A DNA stretch of 64,000 nt from Flavobacterium frigoris PS1. GTDB lineage: Bacteria > Bacteroidota > Bacteroidia > Flavobacteriales > Flavobacteriaceae. The notes beneath the pieces are model-generated. The model was not told the DNA's origin and made no database searches. It worked only from the letters and a program-made list of their open reading frames with translations. The stretch's first letter is position 1; each line of letters starts with the position of its first letter. The stretch covers positions 1 to 64,000 of the forward strand of contig NZ_AHKF01000025.1 of assembly GCF_000252125.1 (NCBI RefSeq), written 5' to 3'. The position numbers and the translations under genes were made by a program. Positions 32,345-41,448 of this stretch are shown here, piece after piece.

Positions 32345-32953
32345 TTATTTTCTGTTCTTTGTACTTAAATCTCGATTCTCAATAGTGCTCCAGCGCTCAA
32401 TTAAAAAGCCATGTGGATTGTTGTCGCTTCGGGACACATTTCGAAGATTGCCCTCTGTTATTAGATTCCGATGAGCAATACTTGTAGGCCGTATTATGTT
32501 TTGGGTAGCATAGCAACGGAACTGATAGGGATAGGCATTAATGTCAATTGTTACGCTATCCACAACTATGGTTTGACTAACATTTCCTGATATGATACCA
32601 GAATAATATCCGTTTTCCTTTAAGTCATCATATACTCTTTTTGCACTATCATCTGCTAGATAAAGCGCCTTAGTAACATTAATTTTAATTACTTTATCGT
32701 CAGGGTCTAGACTGAAAAACAGCGTATGAAACGTCTTTACATGATCCTTTGCTTCAACTGGAATGTTTTCCTTTCGATCAGATGAAAAGGCTTCAAGTGC
32801 TTTTCCATTGGCAAGTATATATACCTTATCCTGCATTTGAGAAACCAGACTAAAACTTTTGTAAAGAGCAAAGCAGCATAGGACAACACATCCAATTACA
32901 ACTAGCATCGTAAAGCTCCGAACATATCGAAAAGCCGTGTCAATATTTTTCAT
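32345..32953 (-). CDS. traK: Conjugative transposon protein TraK (VirB8-like)
   Basis: About 202 residues from the ATG at 32953; an upstream in-frame ATG at 32965 would add four. The TraK N-terminus MKNIDTAFRYVRSFTMLVVI leads into one membrane helix. The periplasmic domain has FHTLFFSLDPDDKVIKINVT, KALYLADDSAKRVYDDLKEN and a C-terminal RNLITEGNLRNVSRSDNNPH signature. It is analogous to VirB8, a bitopic scaffold protein. Standard traJ-traK-traL order. Confidence 0.92.
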   Translation of the reverse strand: MKNIDTAFRYVRSFTMLVVIGCVVLCCFALYKSFSLVSQMQDKVYILANGKALEAFSSDRKENIPVEAKDHVKTFHTLFFSLDPDDKVIKINVTKALYLADDSAKRVYDDLKENGYYSGIISGNVSQTIVVDSVTIDINAYPYQFRCYATQNIIRPTSIAHRNLITEGNLRNVSRSDNNPHGFLIERWSTIENRDLSTKNRK

Positions 32954-32983
32954 TTTACTAAACATGATATTTCAGTTTATTGA

Positions 32984-34180
32984 TTAAGAATTACCTTTTA
33001 ATTTATCCCCCATATAACCATTCTTATCTTTGAAATAAGGAGTTGAACTACTAGATCCAGACATACTTTGAGACATCCTTCCTGCCGCATTACCCATCGC
33101 ATCTGCCATCATACCAGTACCAGTAGAAACACTACTTATTGCAGAATTTGTAGAATTACTGAAGATCGTAGTTACCTTTTGACTCAATGCTCCTCCACCA
33201 CCCGCATGGACTATATAATTGGCTACTGAGGGAACTGTAAAATAGCCAACAATCCCTATAATCATGAACACTAAATACGCCATATCGGTTCTACTAAAGA
33301 AAGTATCTCCGTAATCATTTACTTGGGCGATATCTAATTGTAACATCTTCTCTTGTATTTTTCCGATGATGCTACCGAAAATATTAGCAACTGGAAGCCA
33401 TAGATAAATATTGATGTACCGCGCCAGCCAAACGGTCAAAGTATGTTGAAATCCATCAAATACAGCAATCCCAAATACTAAAGGACCTAGTATGGAAAGC
33501 ACCACAAGTTGAAAAGTACGCAGGGTGTCGATACACAATGACGCTGCTTCAAACAAAACCCTTAATACTTCGCTCATCCATTCTTTAACCGAATTGCGGA
33601 AATTAAACGATGCCTTTGCCATGGCAAATTTGACATCGCTGCCTATCCCCTCAATCATTCCTTCGTTATCTGGATTTGCATTGTCGTGTGTATATTTATA
33701 CCATCGATCCTGATCACCATTTCCTGATTCCCCAACATACATCTGCCAGGAGTTGGTACTTTTAATGGCTTCCTCTTTCTTTTGAAGCAATAACCCAATA
33801 GCCTTATTAGAGCCTTCCACCATCGAAGCAGTTGCTGTAACGGTAGGCTTCATTACTCCGTTGATCAAGTTCAAGACCGAAGGAAAAATCATAATACAGA
33901 AACCAATTGCAAAAGGCCGTAGCAGCGGATAAAAATCTATCGGTTCTGCACTGGCGATATGCCTCCATACTCTTGATCCGATATACCAAATAGCTGCAAA
34001 ACCGGCTATGCCCTGTCCTACTCCCAGTAAATTGTTACACAAAGGCATCATTTCATCGTAGAGCTGATCAAGAACTCCATGTAAACTGTTCATGTCGGAC
34101 GCTATGCTTTGCGCCTTGCTCCCAAAGGGCAATACAATTCCTAGGGCTGTAAATAATACTCCCTTGCTTCTCTTTGCCAT
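32984..34180 (-). CDS. traJ: Conjugative transposon protein TraJ (VirB6-like)
   Basis: 398 residues with about seven membrane helices. It starts with a hydrophobic segment (GVLFTALGIVLPFGSKA). LYDEMMPLCNNLLGVGQGIA, WYIGSRVWRHIASAEPIDFY and PLLRPFAIGFCIMIFPSVLN are diagnostic of TraJ. The C-terminus is Gly/Ser/Met-rich and low in complexity (SQSMSGSSSSTPYF). VirB6-like inner-membrane channel component of the transfer apparatus. Follows the TraI-like genes with a 12-base gap. Confidence 0.92.
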   Translation of the reverse strand: MAKRSKGVLFTALGIVLPFGSKAQSIASDMNSLHGVLDQLYDEMMPLCNNLLGVGQGIAGFAAIWYIGSRVWRHIASAEPIDFYPLLRPFAIGFCIMIFPSVLNLINGVMKPTVTATASMVEGSNKAIGLLLQKKEEAIKSTNSWQMYVGESGNGDQDRWYKYTHDNANPDNEGMIEGIGSDVKFAMAKASFNFRNSVKEWMSEVLRVLFEAASLCIDTLRTFQLVVLSILGPLVFGIAVFDGFQHTLTVWLARYINIYLWLPVANIFGSIIGKIQEKMLQLDIAQVNDYGDTFFSRTDMAYLVFMIIGIVGYFTVPSVANYIVHAGGGGALSQKVTTIFSNSTNSAISSVSTGTGMMADAMGNAAGRMSQSMSGSSSSTPYFKDKNGYMGDKLKGNS

Positions 34181-34192
34181 CTTTATTTTTAT

Positions 34193-34828
34193 TTAGTTAT
34201 CTGTCTTATAAATACTGCGCATTACCCGCACATCATTGCGTTCTTTTGCACGCTGAATCGCCAATACTGTAGTGTTGTTATTAAAGCTTCGAAGAAATAA
34301 AAGTTTGTCCTGCATATCAGCATAAACCTTGTCAATCGCTGTGAGTCTTTCCTCATCGGTCATTCTTAATGTATTGGCGGTAATAACCGTTACCAATTCG
34401 TCCAAATTCCTCAAGCTCTGATTTAGTAGATTACTATATACGTTTGAGAAATAGGCTATTTCAGCAGGACTGAAATTCCCACTATTCCTGAAGCCTTCAA
34501 ATGCGGACTTATATTCTTTTACCAAAAGCAATTGATATTTCACAATCTCACCGACTCTTCTGTAGTTCCGTACTGTGGGACTTACTTGCATTAAGGCATC
34601 AAGGAATGTTTCATGAAGGCTGAAATTACCCTGTGACAATTCTTTAATTGTATTATAACCACCACTCAGGATCTGATATCCCTTTTTCATATCTGTAAGA
34701 ATCTGCTTGAATTGCGCTAACTTTTCTATGTTCAATAGCAACTGTTGCATTTCCTGTGATTGGGCTGCAAGCCTAGGTGGAAAAAATAAGCTCAGGAAAA
34801 GAGTCCCAATAATTAGTATCTTTTTCAT
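34193..34828 (-). CDS. TraI-like exported helical transfer protein, copy 3
   Basis: 211 residues. Signal peptide (MKKILIIGTLFLSLFFPPRLAA) and a helical body with MKKGYQILSGGYNTIKELSQ, GNFSLHETFLDALMQVSPTV and IAYFSNVYSNLLNQSLRNLD. Same plan as the next two genes: KKGY.TI...G.F.LH..F...L..V.P, then ELVTVIT and MTDEERL. These proteins sit where traI is found in CTnDOT. Databases sometimes call them TerB-type tellurite proteins; no TerB fold is evident to me. Overlaps the next gene's stop by one base, tightly coupled. A VirB5-like, exported role is inferred. Confidence 0.7.
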   Translation of the reverse strand: MKKILIIGTLFLSLFFPPRLAAQSQEMQQLLLNIEKLAQFKQILTDMKKGYQILSGGYNTIKELSQGNFSLHETFLDALMQVSPTVRNYRRVGEIVKYQLLLVKEYKSAFEGFRNSGNFSPAEIAYFSNVYSNLLNQSLRNLDELVTVITANTLRMTDEERLTAIDKVYADMQDKLLFLRSFNNNTTVLAIQRAKERNDVRVMRSIYKTDN

Positions 34829-35454
34829 TAGAAATTGGTATTTATGCCATTCAAGTCACGGCTTGTTTTCAGATCTTTCTTTTCTTTGGCTCTCGACAAC
34901 ACCATCAATCTTGTTTGCTTAGTAAAGCTTTCACCAAAACTGTAATTCTCCAACATATTCCGATACAAGGCATCAATGCGTTTCATTCGCTCCTCTTCTT
35001 TCATTTCAAGTTCACCATCCGTCACTATGGTTAAGAGTTCTTCTAAATTTCCATCACAATTCTCAATTAGACGATCCACTACTCTTTTGATATAGGCTAT
35101 TTCATTGCCATGAAAAAGATCATCCCATTGCACTTGTTTAATAATGAAACTTGAATTTTTGATGATTTTTAGTTGAACAGCTATAATCTCTCCCACCTTT
35201 GCATATGTTTTTATTTTCGGATTAACTGTTTTCAGCGAATTGAAATAATCGGAGTGAAGATTAAATTCTCCTCGTTTGAAATCACCAATTGTCGTTAGCC
35301 CCTTTTTGGCTTCCGAATATCCTTTTTGCGCATAATCAGTATAGACCTTTAAAGCAGCTATTTGCTGCAACAATACTTTTCTTTGCTTTAGCTGTCCATA
35401 AAGATCAGTCATCATCAAAGCTGTCAATAGTAAAAACAGAAATAACTTTTTCAT
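34828..35454 (-). CDS. TraI-like exported helical transfer protein, copy 2
   Basis: 208 residues. Signal peptide (MKKLFLFLLLTALMMTDLYG) and the shared helical body (AQKGYSEAKKGLTTIGDFKR, GEFNLHSDYFNSLKTVNPKI, IAYIKRVVDRLIENCDGNLE, ELLTIVTDGELEMKEEERMK). Clearly homologous to copy 3 in the order and spacing of motifs, about 30% identical by eye. Its stop and the next gene's start are coupled. The repeated presence of this fold suggests a hetero-oligomer or divergent duplicates. Confidence 0.7.
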   Translation of the reverse strand: MKKLFLFLLLTALMMTDLYGQLKQRKVLLQQIAALKVYTDYAQKGYSEAKKGLTTIGDFKRGEFNLHSDYFNSLKTVNPKIKTYAKVGEIIAVQLKIIKNSSFIIKQVQWDDLFHGNEIAYIKRVVDRLIENCDGNLEELLTIVTDGELEMKEEERMKRIDALYRNMLENYSFGESFTKQTRLMVLSRAKEKKDLKTSRDLNGINTNF

Positions 35455-35466
35455 AGCTTTATTGTT

Positions 35467-36159
35467 TTAGTTCGGGATGCCATAAAATTTCTTAATAGCA
35501 TCTGCGTCATGCTTCGTTTTCGCTCTTTGCAGACTAAGTTGCCTATTTTGCCTATTGAATAATCTAAGATCATCATAGTTGGCATCAATCTGATCAGCGG
35601 CTGTATTGATGATTTCCAATCTTTTGGCATCACTCATTTGGATCGTAAAGGAATCAAGAATCAGAAAAATCTGATCGATATTATTTAAACTCTCGTTTAA
35701 TATACCCGAATACACTTTATGCATATACTCCAATTCTGTCACATTAAAATGTGGGTCTTGTCTAATGAGGTCCCAAGCTCTTTCATATTCATTCACGAGC
35801 CGTACTTGTTTTTGCGTAATATCCCTAATTCGCTGGTAATAACTAATTATTGATTTAACTTTCATTAGCTCCTCGTAGTAATTCTTATACAAGTCTTTTT
35901 GTTTCTGTGTCCACTGCGAAATATCATCTAGTTTTAGTTTGGAAAGCGTATTCTCCAGTTTCTTGTGTGCATTTTGAAGCCAGATGGTTTTATTCTGCAA
36001 CCGCTGTATTCGCAAGTCTATCGCCAAAATCACTTTTTTAATTGCGGCAGTTATCACTCCAACTATAGGCAAAGCAACAACTGCTTTTGCAGGCCTTGCG
36101 GGGCTACTGACCAGCAGTAGACAAAGCAAACACAAGCTTATTTTTCTCTTTGTTTTCAT
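35467..36159 (-). CDS. traI: TraI-like exported transfer protein, copy 1
   Basis: 230 residues. It starts with an N-terminal membrane or signal segment (KISLCLLCLLLVSSPARPAK). An extra coiled-coil stretch follows (AIDLRIQRLQNKTIWLQNAH), before the same body as the next two (YYQRIRDITQKQVRLVNEYE, DPHFNVTELEYMHKVYSGIL, NESLNNIDQIFLILDSFTIQ, MSDAKRLEIINTAADQ). It lies directly after traG, the usual position of TraI. It is the longest and best match of the three to the Bacteroidota TraI-type proteins. Confidence 0.72.
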   Translation of the reverse strand: MKTKRKISLCLLCLLLVSSPARPAKAVVALPIVGVITAAIKKVILAIDLRIQRLQNKTIWLQNAHKKLENTLSKLKLDDISQWTQKQKDLYKNYYEELMKVKSIISYYQRIRDITQKQVRLVNEYERAWDLIRQDPHFNVTELEYMHKVYSGILNESLNNIDQIFLILDSFTIQMSDAKRLEIINTAADQIDANYDDLRLFNRQNRQLSLQRAKTKHDADAIKKFYGIPN

Positions 36160-36214
36160 AATGCATTTAATTTAGGTTTGTCTTCTCCTCTATTAGAGCG
36201 TTATAGTCTCTTTT

Positions 36215-38695
36215 TCATCCTTTTGCTTCCTCTCGCAAGTCAGCAGCCAATGCAGCAATTCCCTTTTGAATATCGCCTCCAAACATTTTTGTGTAGGATT
36301 GGACTTTTAGTTTTTCCGTTTCTTCAGTAGTATAGGCGAGATATTCTTCTAAGGATACTTCGGTTCGGTATACTTTAGAAAGCATACCACCCAAGGAAAT
36401 AAAAACTTCCTTGTATTTATTATTGGGATCATTGGCTTTATTTACTGATAACACCAATGCTTTTTCTTTTTCTGTGAGTCCCAATAGTTCCTGAATTTGC
36501 TCAAATTTGTTTTGATACTTACTCTGATCCAGTAATATCTTGCAGTCGCTATTATTGATGATCGCCTGCTTCACTACTGGTGAAGAAATGATATCTTCCA
36601 CTTCTTGGGTAACCACGATTGCCTCTCCAAAAAATTTCCGAACAGTTTTAAATAAATACTTAATATATTCAGCCATACCTTCCTTAGCAATAGCCTTCCA
36701 TGCTTCTTCAATTAATATCATTTTACGAACTCCTTTTAGCTTTCGCATTTTACTAATAAACAGCTCCATTATGATAATGGTAACCACTGGAAAAAGTATC
36801 GGATGATCCTTAATATTGTCTAATTCGAAAACAATAAATCGCTCTTGTAACAAGTCTAAATTTTCTGTTGCATTGAGCAGATAGTCAAACTCCCCACCTT
36901 GGTAATACGGTCGCAATACGTAGAGAAAATTATTCACATCAAAATCCTTTTCTTTGACCTTGTCCCCTTCCAATACTTTTACAAAATCCTCTTTTAAAAA
37001 GTCATAGAAGGTGTTAAAGCTGGGAAACAGCTGTAAATTGACAGCCAGCTTTTCATAATACAGTTGTAAAGCATTCGATAAGGCTACATATTCAATTCGA
37101 TTAAAGGTCTCATCGTCTTTTTTCCAAAGCGCCAAGAGCAAGGTTTTAATACTTTCCTTTTTCTCTGTATCCAAAGCATCACCATCACCAATGTAAAATG
37201 GATTGAATTTGATTGGATTCTTTTCATCATAGGTAAAATAGTACCCTTTTACCATATCACACAATCCTTTGTAACTATGCCCTACATCAACAAGCACTAC
37301 ATGAGTTCCTTGCTCGTAATAGCTTCTGACCATATGGTTCGTAAAAAAAGATTTTCCACTTCCTGAAGGTCCCAGAATAAACTTATTGCGATTAGTACAA
37401 ATACCCATCTTTACTGGTTCATCGCTGATATCAACATGTACGGGCTTTCCTGTCAAGCGATCACCTAGTCGGATTCCAGTGGGGCTTAACGAAGAACGAT
37501 AAGCTGTTTCGAGATTCAGAAAGCAACTTGCTTGCTCCACAAACGTATCAAAGCTATCGTTCATCGGAAAATCAGCTGCATTTCCTGGAATCCCTGCCCA
37601 ATAAATCTGGGCAGCTCCTACCGTTTCCTGTTTTGCAGCTGCATCCATTTGTACTAAAGCAGAAGAAACTTTGTTTTTAATCCCTTTCAATTCTTCTTTT
37701 CGATCGCTCCAAACCAATACGTTGAAATGTGCTTTAACTGGTAACCGTTGCTGACTAATCGCTTCATTAAGAAAATCATTTGTAGCATCCCGAGCAATTA
37801 AGTTCTCTCTGCTATAAGCCGATAAAGATTGTAACCGTAACCTTTTACTTTCTAATTTCTGCAAAGTCTTTTGGAAATCCTCTATAAAAATATACTGATT
37901 ATAAATATGATTGCATGAAAGCAGCTGACCCAATTTTGAGGCAAAACCAACGCTAAATTTGGTTCTGTCAGTTGAATACCGGTCATAATTAATTCTAGAA
38001 CCGCATAGCGCAGGTAAATCGGCTGCGTCCCCTAAAGTATATACCTGGCAATGTTTGTCACCCACCTGTAAACCTTCGTTGAAAGCAATGTCATTAAATT
38101 CAAAGGAATCCGGTTTCTCAGACAAGCAGCAATAGCGTTCTATAACGCCAATTTTCCTACTATGACTTCGCAACTCATCATTGCCCAGACGCTGCAGTTT
38201 TACAAAGCCACTGTCTTCCAATATTCGCTTGAATTGCCCTGTACTATCGACAAAATCTTGACGTAAACTTTCCTTTAACGTTTCTTCAGGCACGATTGAG
38301 GGCCTAATTAAATTAGAAAACAAGGAACTGGACGTCTTTCTTCCCCCTGGTTTTTTAGTCAAGAAAATGTAGCATGAATGGTCTAAAAAAGGACGTTCAT
38401 TAAAGAATCGTTCACTGCAGCGACTAAGAAAACTATGGTCATCATTTTCAAAATGCGGTTGATGCTTACTATCGATGAACCAGTCTTGCTTGTGAAAAAC
38501 GCTAAATTTCGGCAATAACTTTATGGCCTTCACCCACGCTTGGTGAAATGACTCATACTCCTGATCAGATAGCGTAAATATTTCTGGTAGTTCTGCTTTG
38601 AATACTACAGTAATGTCTCCCTGTTTGGATAGAATACAATCGTGTTCAATATCCATTAATGGCAAAATAGCCTCCATCGTTTTATCCATCATCAT
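36215..38695 (-). CDS. traG: TraG-family (VirB4-like) conjugation ATPase
   Basis: 826 residues, the expected TraG length. Walker A is GPSGSGKSFF (near residue 443). Walker B-like MILIEEAWKAIAKEGMAEYI and the conserved FRKTVRKFFGEAIVVTQEVED region follow. The N-terminal half is TraG/VirB4-like (LPKFSVFHKQDWFIDSKHQP, LSRCSERFFNERPFLDHSCY). The hexameric ATPase powers pilus assembly and substrate passage in type IV secretion. It sits in the canonical place between traF and the TraI-like genes. Confidence 0.94.
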   Translation of the reverse strand: MMMDKTMEAILPLMDIEHDCILSKQGDITVVFKAELPEIFTLSDQEYESFHQAWVKAIKLLPKFSVFHKQDWFIDSKHQPHFENDDHSFLSRCSERFFNERPFLDHSCYIFLTKKPGGRKTSSSLFSNLIRPSIVPEETLKESLRQDFVDSTGQFKRILEDSGFVKLQRLGNDELRSHSRKIGVIERYCCLSEKPDSFEFNDIAFNEGLQVGDKHCQVYTLGDAADLPALCGSRINYDRYSTDRTKFSVGFASKLGQLLSCNHIYNQYIFIEDFQKTLQKLESKRLRLQSLSAYSRENLIARDATNDFLNEAISQQRLPVKAHFNVLVWSDRKEELKGIKNKVSSALVQMDAAAKQETVGAAQIYWAGIPGNAADFPMNDSFDTFVEQASCFLNLETAYRSSLSPTGIRLGDRLTGKPVHVDISDEPVKMGICTNRNKFILGPSGSGKSFFTNHMVRSYYEQGTHVVLVDVGHSYKGLCDMVKGYYFTYDEKNPIKFNPFYIGDGDALDTEKKESIKTLLLALWKKDDETFNRIEYVALSNALQLYYEKLAVNLQLFPSFNTFYDFLKEDFVKVLEGDKVKEKDFDVNNFLYVLRPYYQGGEFDYLLNATENLDLLQERFIVFELDNIKDHPILFPVVTIIIMELFISKMRKLKGVRKMILIEEAWKAIAKEGMAEYIKYLFKTVRKFFGEAIVVTQEVEDIISSPVVKQAIINNSDCKILLDQSKYQNKFEQIQELLGLTEKEKALVLSVNKANDPNNKYKEVFISLGGMLSKVYRTEVSLEEYLAYTTEETEKLKVQSYTKMFGGDIQKGIAALAADLREEAKG

Positions 38696-38725
38696 CTCAA
38701 TTTAACTGTCTCTTCATTCCGTTCG

Positions 38726-39046
38726 CTATAGTTTTCGCATTTTAAAAACGCTCCTACTTTGAGTCTTGATTGCTTTAGGCAATTGTCTTTTCGCTAACTC
38801 TTTCATCATCCCAAACTCTCCGTACTTATGACTCATTTTATAAACTTTTACAACCATCACGGTTCCTCCAATACCTATAATTCCTAAGGAAATATAGGAG
38901 GGAAATCCGATTATATACATGATTGAAAAAAGGATCATTAATACTACTATTCCTGCTCCAAAATACCAAATGTATTGCGCTTTTAAACCTTTGAATTCGA
39001 TACTTTTATTGATTCCTTTGTTGATATGATATACCGTATTTTCCAT
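38726..39046 (-). CDS. traF: Conjugative transposon protein TraF (DUF4133, VirB3-like)
   Basis: 106 residues with two membrane helices (YIWYFGAGIVVLMILFSIMY and FPSYISLGIIGIGGTVMVV). The DUF4133 start VYHINKGINKSIEFKGLKAQ and end FGMMKELAKRQLPKAIKTQS are both present. VirB3-like inner-membrane component that works with the TraG ATPase. 30 bases upstream of traG. Confidence 0.93.
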   Translation of the reverse strand: MENTVYHINKGINKSIEFKGLKAQYIWYFGAGIVVLMILFSIMYIIGFPSYISLGIIGIGGTVMVVKVYKMSHKYGEFGMMKELAKRQLPKAIKTQSRSVFKMRKL

Positions 39047-39058
39047 ATTTATAGCGTT

Positions 39059-39397
39059 TTAAACTCCAAAAAATGATTTTATCACGGTGGCAACTACAAC
39101 TAGAAAAACACAGCTGCCAAACCAGGCCGCCGCTACTTTTCCCGTATCAGGATCACCCGCATTCCATTTCTGATATACCTTAACGGCGCCGATCAGCCCA
39201 AGTAATGCACCAATAGCATACATCAATTGGGTACCTGCATCAAAATAACTCCGTACTTTTTGGTTCGCTTCATTGATTCCCGCAAGCCCATCTTGTCCAT
39301 ATCCTTGATAGCTGAATACTAGCAATACCAAAATGCTAACACCGATAATTCTATTTTGTCGGTTCTCTTTCTTTAAATTCCTGATGCACTTCTTCAT
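39059..39397 (-). CDS. traE: Conjugative transposon protein TraE (DUF4134, VirB2-like)
   Basis: 112 residues. Signal-like N-terminus (IIGVSILVLLVFSYQGYG) and two helices with the DUF4134 motif AGINEANQKVRSYFDAGTQL, IGALLGLIGAVKVYQKWNAG, DPDTGKVAAAWFGSCVFLVV. It has the size and topology of a pilin-like VirB2 subunit. First of the recognised tra genes on this strand; its promoter region is probably shared with the gene at 39533. Confidence 0.92.
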   Translation of the reverse strand: MKKCIRNLKKENRQNRIIGVSILVLLVFSYQGYGQDGLAGINEANQKVRSYFDAGTQLMYAIGALLGLIGAVKVYQKWNAGDPDTGKVAAAWFGSCVFLVVVATVIKSFFGV

Positions 39398-39532
39398 AAT
39401 ACCTTGTTTTATAGTTCAAATCATTAAAAATAATGCAGAGCATGCCACTGTCTCAATTTCTCATTCCTGTCACATTAAGCCATACCGCACTGAAACGGAC
39501 AGGGGCAATTCCTCCACAATCTTTTATTATTC

Positions 39533-40012
39533 TTATTCATTTTCGTTCCATAATTCTTCTACCTCTACCTGACTTAAACTTATAAAATCTAGCTTATTGC
39601 ATTCTGAGATTATCATTTCACTGACTGAGGATCTAAAGGGGGAGTTTTTAATAGATGGAAACTCACAAAGGAGCAAACTGAGATAACTCTGAAACTCTGT
39701 TTTGACTAATTTTCTTTGAGCTGCCTCTTTTACAACATTTTTCAATCCTTCTACAAAAGCATCTATATTAATAATAGATTCTTCTGGCTCTCCAAATGAT
39801 GGCTGCAATGAAGTATCAGTAAAAGTTTGCGGCTGAACTACATCATAATGAATTTCTAAATCCTTACTCCTGCAATTCCGAATGGTCCACTTTCCTGTCA
39901 CAATTTCTTTGATCTCTACAAAATAAAATCGCAATCCAATAAATAAATACCAACTTGCCAATAGCAATACAATCACAACGATGTAATTGCCCCATGAAAT
40001 GTTTGTAAACAT
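39533..40012 (-). CDS. Membrane-anchored element protein of unknown function
   Basis: 159 residues: one N-terminal membrane helix (NYIVVIVLLLASWYLFIGLR), then a soluble acidic domain with GKWTIRNCRSKDLEIHYDVV, EGLKNVVKEAAQRKLVKTEF, QSYLSLLLCEFPSIKNSPFR. It is positioned where the small TraD-like protein is found before traE in Bacteroidota transfer operons. No family match is sure. Its start is the first of the transfer operon on this strand, 180 bases downstream of a region with a palindrome. Confidence 0.6.
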   Translation of the reverse strand: MFTNISWGNYIVVIVLLLASWYLFIGLRFYFVEIKEIVTGKWTIRNCRSKDLEIHYDVVQPQTFTDTSLQPSFGEPEESIINIDAFVEGLKNVVKEAAQRKLVKTEFQSYLSLLLCEFPSIKNSPFRSSVSEMIISECNKLDFISLSQVEVEELWNENE

Positions 40013-40122
40013 AGTTTCATAATTAAATGTTCAACTTCCTTTTTTTATTTCCATCGAACACTATAAAAAATAAATGTTTGATTTCATAAGTCAAAAGAAC
40101 AATTAGTTAACTTTCTTCACAA

Positions 40123-40141
40123 GTACAACTTTAAGTTGTAC
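40123..40141. promoter_or_regulatory. Palindrome upstream of the transfer operon
   Basis: A 19-bp perfect dyad GTACAACTT-T-AAGTTGTAC lies 111 bases upstream of the first transfer-operon gene (ATG at 40012). It has no T tract, so it looks like an operator rather than a terminator. It might be bound by one of the regulators encoded to the right. Confidence 0.4.
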
Positions 40142-40192
40142 CCTTTAGTACCCGTGGTCAACAGACCATATATCACACTTTACACACGGAAT

Positions 40193-41428
40193 TTAGTAGC
40201 TATTTATTTTTGTGATCATCTTCTCTAACGTGCGAATTGCTACTACTTTATCACGGTCTTCTGCATTGTATGACTTGCTTCTTACAGATTGATAAGAAAG
40301 CTCTTTTTTAAAAGGAGTAGATAAATAAGGAACAATACTTTTAAATACCTGACTCATGGAGCGGGCTTTTACGACACGAGATTCATCTGCAGCTCTCAAT
40401 ATAAGAGCTATCTGATCACACGATAAATCACATTCCATTTTAAGATTGGAATCTATTTTCGCTACGTCACTTTGAGGAGTTGTAACGATAGCAGCTTCTT
40501 CTTTGGTTTTTAATTGCTGTTCCAAGTAGCGAATTTCATGTTGAAACCAAGTATTTAAAACCTCTTTCAAATGAGGCTCTTGCGGGTCAAACATTCTTTT
40601 GGGCTTGCAATAGAGCTGCCCAAATTCTTTGTAAATAAGTAATATAGCGGCCAACCTCTCTCCAACTGTAGTATAGTGATCGAGCTGGAGCATAATCCTA
40701 TTCTTAAGATAAGAACTGTATTCCTGACAATTAAAATTAAATGCTATCAATATTTCATCTGCTGCCGAGTATATAGTACTTTTTACAACTGGTAACGCAT
40801 CATTAGCTAAGGCGTTCAATAGTTCCTTTCTATACACTATTTCCCTGTAAGTGCTTTTGTGCGTGTACTCAGATGTCAATTTTTGGTAAAGTTTTGCAAT
40901 TACAATTTGTAAAGGTTCTTCTGTACTAGAAGGATCCTTAGAAATATTTTTTTTTAAAACTTCTAGTTTGGACAGAATTTCTCTTTTGGAGACTATTTGA
41001 TAGGTGATGGGAACACGCTCATCCAAACTAAGGTACTTGTAAAAACGGTTTTCAACAAAAGATATCAAATCCTCTAGCACATTAATAACGGTAGCACCGA
41101 TAATACAAAGATGGGGTTCTCTAAAAAAATCATGCTGCTGGTTTTCAATGCTACAATCTAAAAGGTAAATGAAACTGGAATGGTATTTTCGAACTAAATG
41201 CCGAAATTGCCTCTTTTTTCGAATCGAAAAAATTTCTTCCTTAATCTGGATCTGAATCCTACGAGATTCTTTTAAAATATGGGCAACGAGTTCCTTGCTT
41301 TCAGCAATGGTTATGGATTGCAGTGCTCCACTCCTTGCATTAAGTTCCTGTACTATTAAACAATCGAACCATTCTAAGGGGTATTTTGTTTGCATCATAG
41401 AATTGTTTTTATTGGTTTTGAAAAACAA
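40193..41428 (-). CDS. Large soluble element protein of unknown function
   Basis: 411 residues. Mostly helical, no membrane segments, no recognised motif. The C-terminal part (CDLSCDQIALILRAADESRV, then VKARSMSQVFKSIVPYLSTP and FKKELSYQSVRSKSYNAEDR, then DKVVAIRTLEKMITKINSY) looks like a compact helical domain of the kind seen in element-encoded Bacteroidota proteins. Not RteC as far as I can tell. It lies between the AraC regulator and the transfer operon, with 20 bases to the regulator, so both may be on one transcript. Confidence 0.5.
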   Translation of the reverse strand: MFFKTNKNNSMMQTKYPLEWFDCLIVQELNARSGALQSITIAESKELVAHILKESRRIQIQIKEEIFSIRKKRQFRHLVRKYHSSFIYLLDCSIENQQHDFFREPHLCIIGATVINVLEDLISFVENRFYKYLSLDERVPITYQIVSKREILSKLEVLKKNISKDPSSTEEPLQIVIAKLYQKLTSEYTHKSTYREIVYRKELLNALANDALPVVKSTIYSAADEILIAFNFNCQEYSSYLKNRIMLQLDHYTTVGERLAAILLIYKEFGQLYCKPKRMFDPQEPHLKEVLNTWFQHEIRYLEQQLKTKEEAAIVTTPQSDVAKIDSNLKMECDLSCDQIALILRAADESRVVKARSMSQVFKSIVPYLSTPFKKELSYQSVRSKSYNAEDRDKVVAIRTLEKMITKINSY

Positions 41429-41448
41429 TTGATTGGGGAGAAATAGAT

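Noticed and set aside
34193-36159. TerB/tellurite resistance function for the TraI-like genes
   Set aside because: Label recalled from automatic annotations; sequence and context point to transfer proteins, and no tellurite-resistance motif was seen.
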